Below are positions 1 through 13,600 of a stretch of DNA of 64,000 nucleotides, piece after piece (within the stretch, counting starts at the first letter, position 1; every line of letters begins with the position of its first letter). The notes beneath the pieces were generated by a model. The model worked only from the letters and a program-made list of their open reading frames with translations. It ran no database searches and had not been told where the DNA came from. Origin of the DNA: Salvia splendens (taxonomy: Eukaryota > Streptophyta > Magnoliopsida > Lamiales > Lamiaceae). The position numbers and the translations under genes are program-made. The DNA lies in NCBI RefSeq assembly GCF_004379255.2, contig NC_056044.1, positions 5,000,001-5,064,000 of the forward strand, read 5' to 3'.

Positions 1-600
1 TTGCTTGAATGTATTCTACTTTTTGCATGTTAGTATCTATGTTGATAAGATTATATATATCCTGGCATTAAAAATATTATCGAATAGTACATTCTTTTCT
101 ATATGCAAGAAATTCAAATTGTGACAAATCACATTTATCTTCCAATCACTACAACTAAAAATATAAGGATACTTTTTAATACCGTTAAGAATGCTAATTT
201 TTGTATATAATTAAACTATAAACGATTCATAAAGTGTTCAGTATCCCAACTAAAATTAGGGGTACAAAATAGAAGCATCCTAAAAAAACAAAATATTAAG
301 ATAATTTTCCCTCAACTTAGGGATGCATTCTTTTGCATCCTAAAAGTTTTTTGCGGTGAATATATGAAATCCTGAAATTAAGTCTTGTTTAGTCCCCACC
401 AAATCATGCTAAGCGCGAAGTTTACTTTTTTTTGCATCTTCTTCATCAAATTAAAAGGTTCACGAGTTCAAATTGTTCCATGTGATAAAGTATTTGGACT
501 CTATTTAACATCGGAGGAAGACCAGAGTGCTATTCAATCATCATAACTCTGGTCATTTGGATAATTATAAAGGAAACTATGATAAATTAATTTATAATTT
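1..600. other. AT-rich intergenic sequence
   Basis: No gene is visible. The only local structure is a 25-base block, beginning ATTTGGATAATTATAAAGGA, that occurs twice at about 557-582 and 598-622, next to the decayed B3 fragment. Confidence 0.6.
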
Positions 601-619
601 GGATAATTATAAAGGAAAC

Positions 620-1038
620 TATTCAACCATCTTCCTCCTCTCCTCCTCCGTCAGCGCCGCCATCACTCTATCACGACGAGATTGTTCAGCCTCTCCCTCA
701 CGTCCGTGACCGCCAGCCTCTTCTCGAACAGCAGCGCCACTTGAGGGTCGTAGATTCTTTCGACGATGCTTCGGAGGAAGGGCGGCGGGAGGCCTTCGTC
801 GGCGTCCTTGTTCTCCTGCGTGGGGACGACGTGGCTGCATCGGGGGCCGGTGCGGTTTTCGTCGAATTCGGGAATGACTCGACGACGTCGCATCGTCCTC
901 GGCGTGTAATGCGGCGGAGGTGGAGCTTGATTGTTGGGAGGGGAGGCTGGTGGTGTGGTTTTCGTCGAAGAAGTTAAATTCGTGGATCACACTGACTTTG
1001 CGAAAGTTCGACGCTGCGCCGCCGTCTTCTTCCGTCAT
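620..1038 (-). pseudogene. Decayed B3 (DUF313-like) DNA-binding domain fragment
   Basis: A GC-rich island of about 420 bases in AT-rich surroundings. Read on the minus strand it opens with ATG at 1038 (MTEEDGGAAS) and has no introns. The protein-like signal moves between frames: a block reading PPPFLRSIVERIYDPQVALL then FEKRLAVTDVRERLNNLVV lies in one frame and TEEERRKMVE in another. The order (charged helix, a K-L-x-x-T-D-V strand, N-[RN]-L, then TEEE) is that of the plant B3 DUF313 group, REM-like DNA-binding proteins. The C-terminal half of the domain is missing and stops occur at about 620 and 663. I read it as a frameshifted, truncated copy. The family call is from pattern recognition and only moderate. 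Confidence 0.4.
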
Positions 1039-2374
1039 TTCTTAATAGTGGCAATGCAATTCAAGAAACAATTCTTCTTCATATACTATTGATTTTATTT
1101 GTGATGAGTGTGAAATGCTATTGATGTAGCCTACTCTCTTTAGTCGCCCAATCACTGGGTGATATTTTTTTATAAATTTGAAAATTGGATTCATTTTATT
1201 AAAGTTGTATTTTTATTTATTTGTAAATTAATTAGATTGGAAATTTTAAGTTATAAATAAGAATTGAGAAATAAATGAAGTAGGTGAATAGTGTAAATGT
1301 TTAATTTTTTAATATATTCAATGGTTGTGGGCAATACTTAAAAACATGTGAATAGAGTAGTACTCCGTAATCAATATTAGTAATATTACTCGTCCAAGTA
1401 ATGTAAAAAAGAAAAAGAGCAAATAGCCAACAAAAAACCTTTAAAATTTGATAATTTTGATCCATTTCGTGACTCTAAAATAAAGTTTTGAATTTGTAAA
1501 TTTCTTTTTAAGTCCTTAGATCTAGGGAGCATTTTGTACTTTTATATTGCTAACCAAAGCTAGAATTGTACCTTAGGTGTATTCAATTTGCAAGATTGTA
1601 TCTCGAAATTAAATATGTACTGTATTTGGTTCATGAGATTCATTACCACAACTCAATCCTAGATGGATAATCATGGTATAATTAGTCATAGCTAACCCCA
1701 TATGACTAAAATAATCTCACAACTCAATCCTAGATTATATCCTGGTACTATTTTATTTTGAAAACCGAACACCATCTACGATGTTAATGCATCGCAAGGG
1801 GGTTTCAACGATTTTAGTGAACTTTATGTTTTTGTACAATGAATGAATGTTCTTTTGAGATAAAGGTTTTCTCAAACATAATTGCTCTTTTCTAGTTATG
1901 TGTTCTCTCCTTCAAGATAATTTCTCCTTTCGAAGCGAAACCTTTATTGTAAACAAATTTAACAAACCGTCTCCTAAGACCAATCATTTTGGATCTTTAT
2001 ATAAATGTCAGTATCTTGTGCCGAGTCTGGGGTTAGGAATTGTTGTGAACTGTCGCAATTTGTTGTGAACAATCACGTATGTGCCATATCAACAACTATC
2101 TATTTTTTACGGTTTGGACATTTTAGCACCGTAGTGCTAGGTACAACTACTTCACAATAAAAGAGTATTTTTAGAAATTATGTACTAATTAAAAATTAAT
2201 TTAATCATGTGAAAAAAAGTAAAAAGTATTGATATAAAATTGATATGAATATGATACACAAATTTATTATAAATTGGAAACAAAATTTCACTACCCTTTG
2301 CAGTGGATGGTCTAGCATTAAATACTAACACTAAATAAATTAATTGGGCCTATTGGATATTATAAAGAATTGAG
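1039..2374. other. Intergenic, no gene seen
   Basis: AT-rich sequence with no supported coding region. Its right end, beginning at about 2340 with AATTGGGCCTATTGGAT, is the left limit of the segment that recurs at 16612, and so marks the approximate left edge of the tandem duplication. Confidence 0.5.
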
Positions 2375-2379
2375 CCTAT

Positions 2380-2916
2380 TGTTGGCAATTGAAACATAAA
2401 ATGAACATAAAAAAATATCCCACATCGGTGTACACAAAGAGCTTAATCCACTATATAAGTCTCATGGGCCTCTCCTCCTATCACCAATTGATTTTAGGAT
2501 GGAACCCATGGATTTCTATCATAGTATCAGAGCGGGTCACCGATTGTGGGCTAAAATTGACTAACCCAGCAGTATAACTGGGCTGAAACCGAAAAAATGA
2601 CTGACCCATCAGTATAACTGGGCTGAAAATTTGGGCCAGTGGTCCAACCGATCGAAAAAAAATTGGGCCGATTGTCCAATCGATCATAAAAAAGTCCAAC
2701 CCCTCCAAGATTCACCTTGAAGGGTTTGAAAAAGTCCAACCCCTCCAAGATTCACCTTGAAGGGTTTGAGGGAGGGTGTTGGCAATTGAAACATAAAATG
2801 AACATAAAAATATCTCACATCAGTGTACACAAAGAGCTTAATCCACTATATAAGTCTCATGGGCCTCTCCTCTTATTACCAATTGATTTTAGGATGGAAC
2901 CCATGGATTTCTATCA
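2380..2916 (+). mobile_element. TRIM-type short LTR retrotransposon
   Basis: Complete 537-base element. The left LTR is 2380-2521 and the right LTR 2777-2916. Both start TGTTGGCAATTGAAAC and end TTTCTATCA, and they differ at several positions. The 5-base duplication CCTAT flanks it at 2375-2379 and 2917-2921. A primer binding site TAGTATCAGAGC at 2522-2533 matches the initiator-methionine tRNA site used by many plant LTR elements except for one base, and a purine run GAGGGAGGG precedes the right LTR. The 255-base interior encodes nothing and contains a 41-base block repeated in tandem (about 2690-2770). With its size and lack of genes this is a terminal-repeat retrotransposon in miniature, moved by another element's enzymes. 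Confidence 0.9.
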
Positions 2917-2921
2917 CCTAT

Positions 2922-3313
2922 ATATTCATATAGTTCACTATGGTGTAATAGAAAACCCAACATATGTAATGTAACTATATAGTATTGCATTGGACATGCT
3001 ACGTCAAAGTCAATAACTGAACGGATATACAGATTGGATAAAATTATAGTCTTTGTGAAAGTCTAAGCATATAATAACACATTTATAAAGTTTATATGCA
3101 AGGTCAATCAACACCCAAAATTCATAAAAATAATGAATAAGACAAAAAGGGCTAAACGTGAGCTACAGACCTAGTCGTGGTCTCCGCGGCGAGCCACCCG
3201 CAACGGTGACTCGATGCCATCTCTTCCCACCGGGACAAGTTGTCTCGTCTGCATGAGCACCGTTGTGGATGCTCTTAGTTGTGTAAAATATAGTAAACAA
3301 ATGTTTTTAGAAG
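2922..3313. other. Upstream flank of beta-glucosidase copy 1, duplicated in copy 2
   Basis: Noncoding. The block around 3110-3170 (ATAATGAATAAGACAAAAAGG, then GCTAAACGTGAGCTACA) recurs with substitutions at about 16870-16920. The duplication therefore extends more than 1.5 kb upstream of the gene. Confidence 0.6.
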
Positions 3314-3315
3314 TA

Positions 3316-3478
3316 CTCCCCCGTTCCATTAAATATAAAATATTTATTTTTCGGTAAGGATTTTATATAATGTTGTTTTGTGAGTTAATGAAGAAAAAAT
3401 AAAGTAAGAGAGATGAAAAAGTAGAGATAATTTTATTTTCATTTTAAGAAATGTTTTATTTTTAATAGGCCAGGGGAG
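3316..3478. mobile_element. Stowaway-type MITE
   Basis: 163-base element between TA dinucleotides (3314-3315 and 3479-3480). The ends are CTCCCCCGTTCCATTAAA and, inverted, TTTTTAATAGGCCAGGGGAG: imperfect inverted repeats of the CTCCCTCCGT class typical of Tc1/mariner-derived Stowaway MITEs. It has no coding capacity. Confidence 0.75.
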
Positions 3479-4009
3479 TACTCTTATAAATTAATTAATT
3501 TTAGTGAACTAAAGAAATTGACACTAATTTTGGGCATTTGTAATATAATTATGTAAAAGATACAATCTCTGGCCGTTTGCTTCGGTTCAACGTACAATGT
3601 ACTCTATCTATCACGGGGAAGATGACATATTTTGGGATTGTATTGGATTTTATACCCTCTTATTTTAAGGAGTTTAAGTAGAGAGAAAATAGTGATAAAT
3701 GTGTTAAAGTATCAAAAATGAATAAAATAAGAAAAAAAATTAATGATTTAAAATAGGAGACATAAATAAAGTAAATAAATAGAAAGTTGAATGTTTGAAT
3801 TATTTTCTAATTTTGTTATTCCTACTTGATTTGTCGAATATAATCACCCAATTATCCATATGTAGTTCGAGAAACAACAAATCGAAAAAGGGGTGCAATC
3901 GCAGGAGGAGTGGATGCGTCAACATTGAATGACTGATTGAGAAAATTGAATGATCAAGATGTATAGCTCAAGAAATTAAAGTTGATTAGTTTGTTGGTTA
4001 AATAATTAA

Positions 4010-4814
4010 GTCTAAAGGTCAATTTTAATCCTTAACATATTGCGATTTTTTTTATTTTGGTCCAAAACATTATCCTTTGAATTATTTTGTCCCTCACAAA
4101 TAAAAACGGATCATATTTGGTCCATTTTGGACAGTTCCGTCAAATTATTGACAGAAATCCCTCCCTCCAGCATCTCCACTGCCACGCTCCACCGTACCAT
4201 CACCTTCGGTCCTCCTCCTCCCTCACCAAACTAATCCAGCTCACTGCCACTGCACCATGCTCCTACCTCCTTCTCCAACACGATTTCTCCTTCACCTACG
4301 GCCCGCCGCCAGTCCTCGCCGCCTACACACCGCCGCCGCACTGCCCCTCCCCAAGCTCAGCCAAAATCGTCCTCGAGTGCACGGCGACGTGCAAGGGCAG
4401 GCAATTCGACCGACGCCGCCTGGCGCCGCCTCTTCCCCGACGACCTCTGCTCCTCCGCCCCCCACGGCGTCGTCTGCGACTTCTTCTACACCCCCGCCAT
4501 ACCTCGCACGTCACCGAGCTTAGCTTCGGATATGTCTCCGACGACACCCCCAACCCCCCCCCCACCCTAACTCCACCCTCACCCCGCAATTCCTCGTTAG
4601 AGGAGCTGATCTTCATCGAGATCGGCGGCGCCGATGGCCTCCTCGTGAGGTTTAGGTCAAATTTTAGGGTTTCCGTCAAATTTTAACGGAACCGTCCAAA
4701 ATGGACCAAATGTGACCCGTTTTTATTTGTGATGGACCGAATAATTCAAAGATAATATTTTTGACCAAAATCAAAAAATCGCAATATGTTAAGGATCAAA
4801 TGCGCCTTTTAGTC
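4010..4814. mobile_element. Pack-MULE-like element just upstream of beta-glucosidase copy 1
   Basis: 805-base element with long inverted ends. About 150 bases at 4010-4160 are the inverted counterpart of 4660-4814 (shared core CCTTAACATATTGCGATTTT, then CACAAATAAAAACGG and GGTCCATTTTGGAC). It is flanked by 9-base near-duplicates, AATAATTAA (4001-4009) and AATTATTAA (4815-4823), as expected for Mutator-like elements. The interior is a GC-rich stretch that looks like captured gene sequence (separate entry). No transposase is present. The matching site in copy 2 (about 17541-17572) is uninterrupted. Confidence 0.8.
4165..4655 (+). pseudogene. Captured LRR-protein N-terminal fragment inside the Pack-MULE
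   Basis: GC-rich insert whose plus-strand translation, spread over two frames, contains DAAWRRLFPDDLCSSAPHGV, then VCDFF, then HVTELSFGYVSDDTPNP and NSSLEELIFIEI. Tryptophan plus the paired cysteines, followed by H-V-T-E-L-S and N-S-S-L-E-E-L, is the N-terminal cap and first repeat of plant leucine-rich-repeat receptor-like proteins. The copy has a frameshift between the cap and the first repeat and ends after one repeat, so it cannot make an LRR protein. The donor gene is not in the window. Confidence 0.6.
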
Positions 4815-4866
4815 AATTATTAAATTAATGATAGCGTAGCCCAAACAATACAAATGGACATGTCAC

Positions 4867-4911
4867 ATCGTAAGGGTAAATCTGTAATTTAGCTTCCTCG
4901 AGATATAAATA
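4867..4911 (+). promoter_or_regulatory. Promoter of beta-glucosidase copy 1: conserved block and TATA box
   Basis: TATAAATA at 4904-4911 lies 39 bases before the chosen ATG. Upstream, CATCGTAAGGGTAAA then GTAATTTA (about 4867-4891) recurs before copy 2 at about 17630-17655 while the sequence between and around diverges, so it is a candidate promoter element. The Pack-MULE ends only about 90 bases upstream of the TATA box. Confidence 0.55.
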
Positions 4912-4949
4912 CATGTCTCCATCTTCTTTTCGCGGAATTGCGTCTGTAT

Positions 4950-8799
<3,850 letters not shown>

Positions 8800-8878
8800 A
8801 AATTGTTCTTGTGTGCATATGTTGATCTAGTAGTAGAGTGGTTAATATTTGTACTAGAGATTACGGATTTGAATCTAC

Positions 8879-9778
8879 TAGGGGTGTCGAAACGGATACC
8901 CGCGGGTACCCAAACCCGATTTTGCAGGTACCCGTACCCGAAAACTTCAATATTACACTACCCAATCCCGACCCATATAGTTAAACGGGTAACCCATACC
9001 CGCATCGGGTATCCCAAACCCACAGGCATAATTTGAATTGTGTATTATATTATTCAATGATATTATACTTTTAGTTTTCGCTTATCATCAATGCTAGTCA
9101 TCTAATACAATAATTTTATGTACACGTTTGAAATTCTAGAATGAATTTTGGGATTGTTGCTAGTTGCTACACTAGTATGATTTTAGATTTGTATTTTTTT
9201 ACTTTGTTGTATTTGCATAATTTCCAACTATTAACTATGCAGTGATTTCTCATCTCTTAAATATAATATGACTACGTATGAAATATAATGCAAATTCAAA
9301 TTTCAAATAAGCAAATATTAAGATAGAAACATCAAGCATGTCTAAAATTAAATCACCATTTAAAAATTTAATATAAAATAAAAAATAATGCACTTTCATC
9401 AGAAGTCTAAATATAAATAACTTCAACTAAAAGTCTAAATATTTTAAATCTCTAATCTTAAGACACTAAACTAATAAAAGTTTCACTTTCACCAATCTTG
9501 TGATCCTTCATTTGACAACGGATAAATAATTGAAAAAAAAGTGTATCGTCGGGAGTATATAATGATTTGAAACTAATTACCTAAAATAAAATATTTGAAA
9601 ACCCTAATCCTAAAAATAACGGGTATTATCAGGTTTAACGGGTATACCCATACCCGCAAAAATTTAAAACACACTACCCGATCCCGCCCCGTTTCCCATT
9701 GTCGTCGGGTAATGGGTACCCGGGTAGCGGGTCGGGTTGAGGGTTTCCCGATACCCGCTACCCGTTTCGACACTCCTA
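8879..9778. mobile_element. Nonautonomous hAT element 3' of beta-glucosidase copy 1
   Basis: 900-base element with perfect 8-base duplications GAATCTAC (8871-8878 and 9779-9786) and inverted ends TAGGGGTGTCGAAACGG / CCGTTTCGACACTCCTA. Both subterminal regions are crowded with CGGGTACCC-like repeats, a usual feature of hAT ends. There is no transposase. The matching position downstream of copy 2 (about 24413-24425) reads through without the element. Confidence 0.88.
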
Positions 9779-9786
9779 GAATCTAC

Positions 9787-10628
9787 TGTGATACAACCTT
9801 TAAAATTTATATTTAATTTATTTAGCAGTATGTTATTTGACAATACAATTCTGTATAGTATTTTTATATCAAAGCCTAGATGAAGTATCAAATTTTATTT
9901 GTAGTTCTTTTATATTCCTATCTGTTTACTCGTATGATACTACTAGCTAGCTGTAAAACGAATCTAGTCAAAATGAATAATAAATATACACAACTATGTC
10001 TAATAGGCGTGTATACACCTTAATTATCCTAGTAAAGCCTATCAAGATAAAATATTAAGTACTGTATTATAAATTTATCGCACTAATATATTGTGTATAG
10101 AGTATTTAGGAAAAGTCTCTATTAAAAATACTATAAATTATGATTTCAAAATTCTAAATTCAAAAATTAGAATATATAGTCTACTGAAATAAATTTCTAC
10201 GATCAATATGGTCGAACAGAAAATGCTAATGTGACAGCTTAAAAAATAGAATTATAGCTGAAATAAGGCTGATTTTTGAGTTAACAGTATGGATGCACTA
10301 ATCAACCTATTATCCACTTGGGAGCATATATATGTAAATGATGATTTGCCCAAGGAAATCAAATTAAGAATTTTTTTTTCAAAAGTTTTGCAGCTAATTA
10401 CTTCCTACATTTCGCTTTTAATGACCGGCACTTCTTGGTATAATAGATTAAAATGTGGTGAATTTGACTTTCATTCCATTCGTCTTGTTACTAAACCAAA
10501 TGCAATACTCGTGTGATGAAATAGATGAGATAGTGGAATGAAAATATCAAAAAATTATCATCTCAATCTTATGTTCATTCAATTTTATTTTCATTCAATT
10601 CCATTCCATTATAGTAAGATTGACTCTA
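9787..10628. other. 3' flank of beta-glucosidase copy 1, duplicated in copy 2
   Basis: Noncoding sequence that aligns block by block with about 24426-25200 (shared TACTAGCTAGCTGTAAAACG; AAAGCCTATCAAGATAAAAT; TATGGATGCACTAATCAACC). An open frame at 10289-10516 is not preserved in copy 2 and is not called. Confidence 0.7.
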
Positions 10629-10633
10629 TTAAT

Positions 10634-13600
10634 TGTAGGGATCAGACTATCCGGATTCACTATTTACCGAGACCTCTTTGGTCTTGTTTACAAGATGGCT
10701 CAGTCAAACCACCAACCAAGCGACTGATTTAATACAAGGACACTAGCTATTACAACCAATGAGCTAATGAACTTAAACACTGCTTTCACGAACCAGAATC
10801 CTCAAGATTCACCGAGAACCCTGCACAACTAGAAACCCTAGTTAGTAAAATAAGAAAGATCCTTTCGGATCTACACAAACCAAGCAGTAATAAGCAATAT
10901 AACAAAGGAATCGCATAGATCTATAAGCAATGGCTCAGCCACCCGCCAATAGTACAGATCTATTCACCAAAACAACAATCCAAGGGAGCAACGTTGAGTT
11001 CAACCGTGAAACTCTTCACAAACCATAGGTTGCAACCCCAAACCACTCCACTGCACCGGATCTAGCCGATCTCAAAGCTCACAACCACAGAAACCTCTCC
11101 ACAAGAAACCCTAACTTCTCTGGAACCCCAGCAACCGAAGTAGTTGCTAATCTCAAACCCACACACTCGTTTAATCACACAAATATCAGTGATAAACCAC
11201 AGTGGAACAACCAGAGAAACATCAGAGAAGGAAAACTCAAGGGAAACTCAAGAACTCGAGAGAGAAGTGTGAGAAATCAGAGAGTAGAGAGTGAAGTGAG
11301 GCGGTGAGTGGAGAGAGGGGGTATATCAAACCGGGAATGGGCTAGGGCAATAACTAGCCCAACTTACCTGATGGGCCAGATTAATTCCAGGCCCAACAAT
11401 AATAGTCCACCAACTTAACAGCCCAAACAATCAACATACTCCACCTTGGACATTATTTTTGGGAAACCAATTGCACTATTAGCTAAAGTTTTAATCATCA
11501 TAGCCTACAAGGCAGTTCCCACAGCACCAAAGAACAAAGTTCAATTGCATAGGGAAGCAGCCAGGTTTGCCTACAAGACTCCTGAGGGGCTGACACCCAT
11601 TAGTCTTGAGGACTTAGTGACTCCAGCCACCAGCTACCCTTACCACAGTAAGCTTAGAGGCTGAGGTCTTTAACCCCCGGGACATGCAGCTATCCTAGGT
11701 CAAAATGCAGATATTTAATGCAGAAAAGAAGTTTTTCAAGTGGTAAGCATTTAGTTCCCATGTCAGCTGGGTTCTTATCAGTGTGTACTTTTAAAAGAGA
11801 AACCTCATTCTTTTCTACAATATCTCTGATGTAATGAAACCTTACATCAATGTGCTTAGTCCTATCATGGAAGACTGGATTTTTACACAGTTGAATGGCA
11901 GATTGAGAATCTGAAAACAAAACAGGAGGAGTTTTCACAAAATTGAGTTCAGAGAGCACTCCCTTTAACCATACAACCTCCTTCATTGCCTCTGTAATGG
12001 CAATGTATTCAGATTCAGTGGTAGAGAGAGCTACAATATGTTGCAGCTGTGATTTCCAACTTATGCAGGACCTGCAAACAGTAAAGACATAGGAGGTGGT
12101 GGACTTCCTCTTGTCTCTATCATTAGCATAGTTAGAATCAACATAACCAGTCAGTTTTACACCATCTTCACATCTGGAATAGCACAATCCATACTTAGAA
12201 GTATGTTTCAGATATCTTAACAACCACTTCAAGGCTTCCCAATGAACAGGACCAGGATTTGACATGTATCTACTCAAACAAGACACAGCATAGGCAATAT
12301 CAGGCCTAGTACTAACCATCAAATACATCACAGATCCAATAGCATTAGCATAGGGAACCTTTTTCATGGCATTGATATCATAATCAGATTTGGGGCACAA
12401 GTCTTTACTCAACATGAAATGAGCAGCTAAGGGAACAGATGTAGGCTTAGCATCAAACATGTTAAACTTCTTCAGAATTTTGAGCACATAGGGTTCTTGA
12501 TGCAAAACAAGTACACACTCTTTTCTATTTCTGATAATATTAATGCCTAATATTTTCTGAGCATCCCCTAGATCTTTCATGTCAAAATTCTTGCTCAGAG
12601 CAGTTTGCACAGCAGTTATAGTCTTCAAGCAGGGACCCATTATTAACATGTCATCCACATACAACAGAAGAAAGACAGGAGCAGCAGTATTCAAGTTTTT
12701 AACATACAAGCAAGCATCAAAAGTGCTCCTAACAAAACCTAGATCATGCATGCAAGTATTAAACTTAATATTCCACTGCCTAGGTGACTGTTTCAGACCA
12801 TACAAAGCTTTCTTGAGCAAACACACATGATTAGGAAACTTAGGATCAACAAAGCCTTCAGGCTGTCTCATGTAAATAGGTTTATCCAAGTCACCATGCA
12901 AGAAAGCAGTTTTAACATCCATTTGTTTCAGTTCCCAATCAAAATGAGCACACAAAGTAAGCATCAATCTCACAGTTGTAAATTTAACCACAGGGGCAAA
13001 GATCTCAGTGTAATCTACCCCCTCTTGTTGAGTAAAACCCTTGGCCACTAATCTGGCCTTATATCTTAAACCCTCTACCTCACTTTTAAGTTTATACAAC
13101 CACCTGCAATCCACAACAGAGGCACCCAGAGGTAGAGGAACAAGTATCCAAGTATGATTAATTTTCAGAGAGTTCATTTCCTCTAACATGGCTTTATGCC
13201 ATTCATTCCAGAATTTAGACCTAGTAGCTTGTTTATAAGATTGAGGCTCTTCCCCATCAGCTTCATGAACATTGAAAGCCAAATTGATTAAAGCAACCAA
13301 GCCTACATAACCATCATATCTAGCAGGTTTATGAATTTGCCTCCTAGGTCTATCTCTAGATAAGATGTAATCATTTAGATTTGGAGCATCAATAGCATTT
13401 TGAATACCAGAGGGAGAATTAAGCACATTCTGGACAGGCATTATAGGAGGATTACAGACAGGACTACCAGGTAAGTCAGCAACATTGTCCATATTATCAT
13501 TTGAGGGCACGTTCATATCATTATCTTGTGGACCCCCTTCATTAGGTGTTTCATTAGGAGTATAGATTGGAGTACAGTTCCAATAAGGCTGCTCCACCTC

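Noticed and set aside
10289..10516. 75-codon plus-strand open frame downstream of beta-glucosidase copy 1
   Set aside because: The matching sequence in copy 2 (about 24929) is broken by deletions, there is no recognisable motif and the composition is that of AT-rich intergenic DNA.
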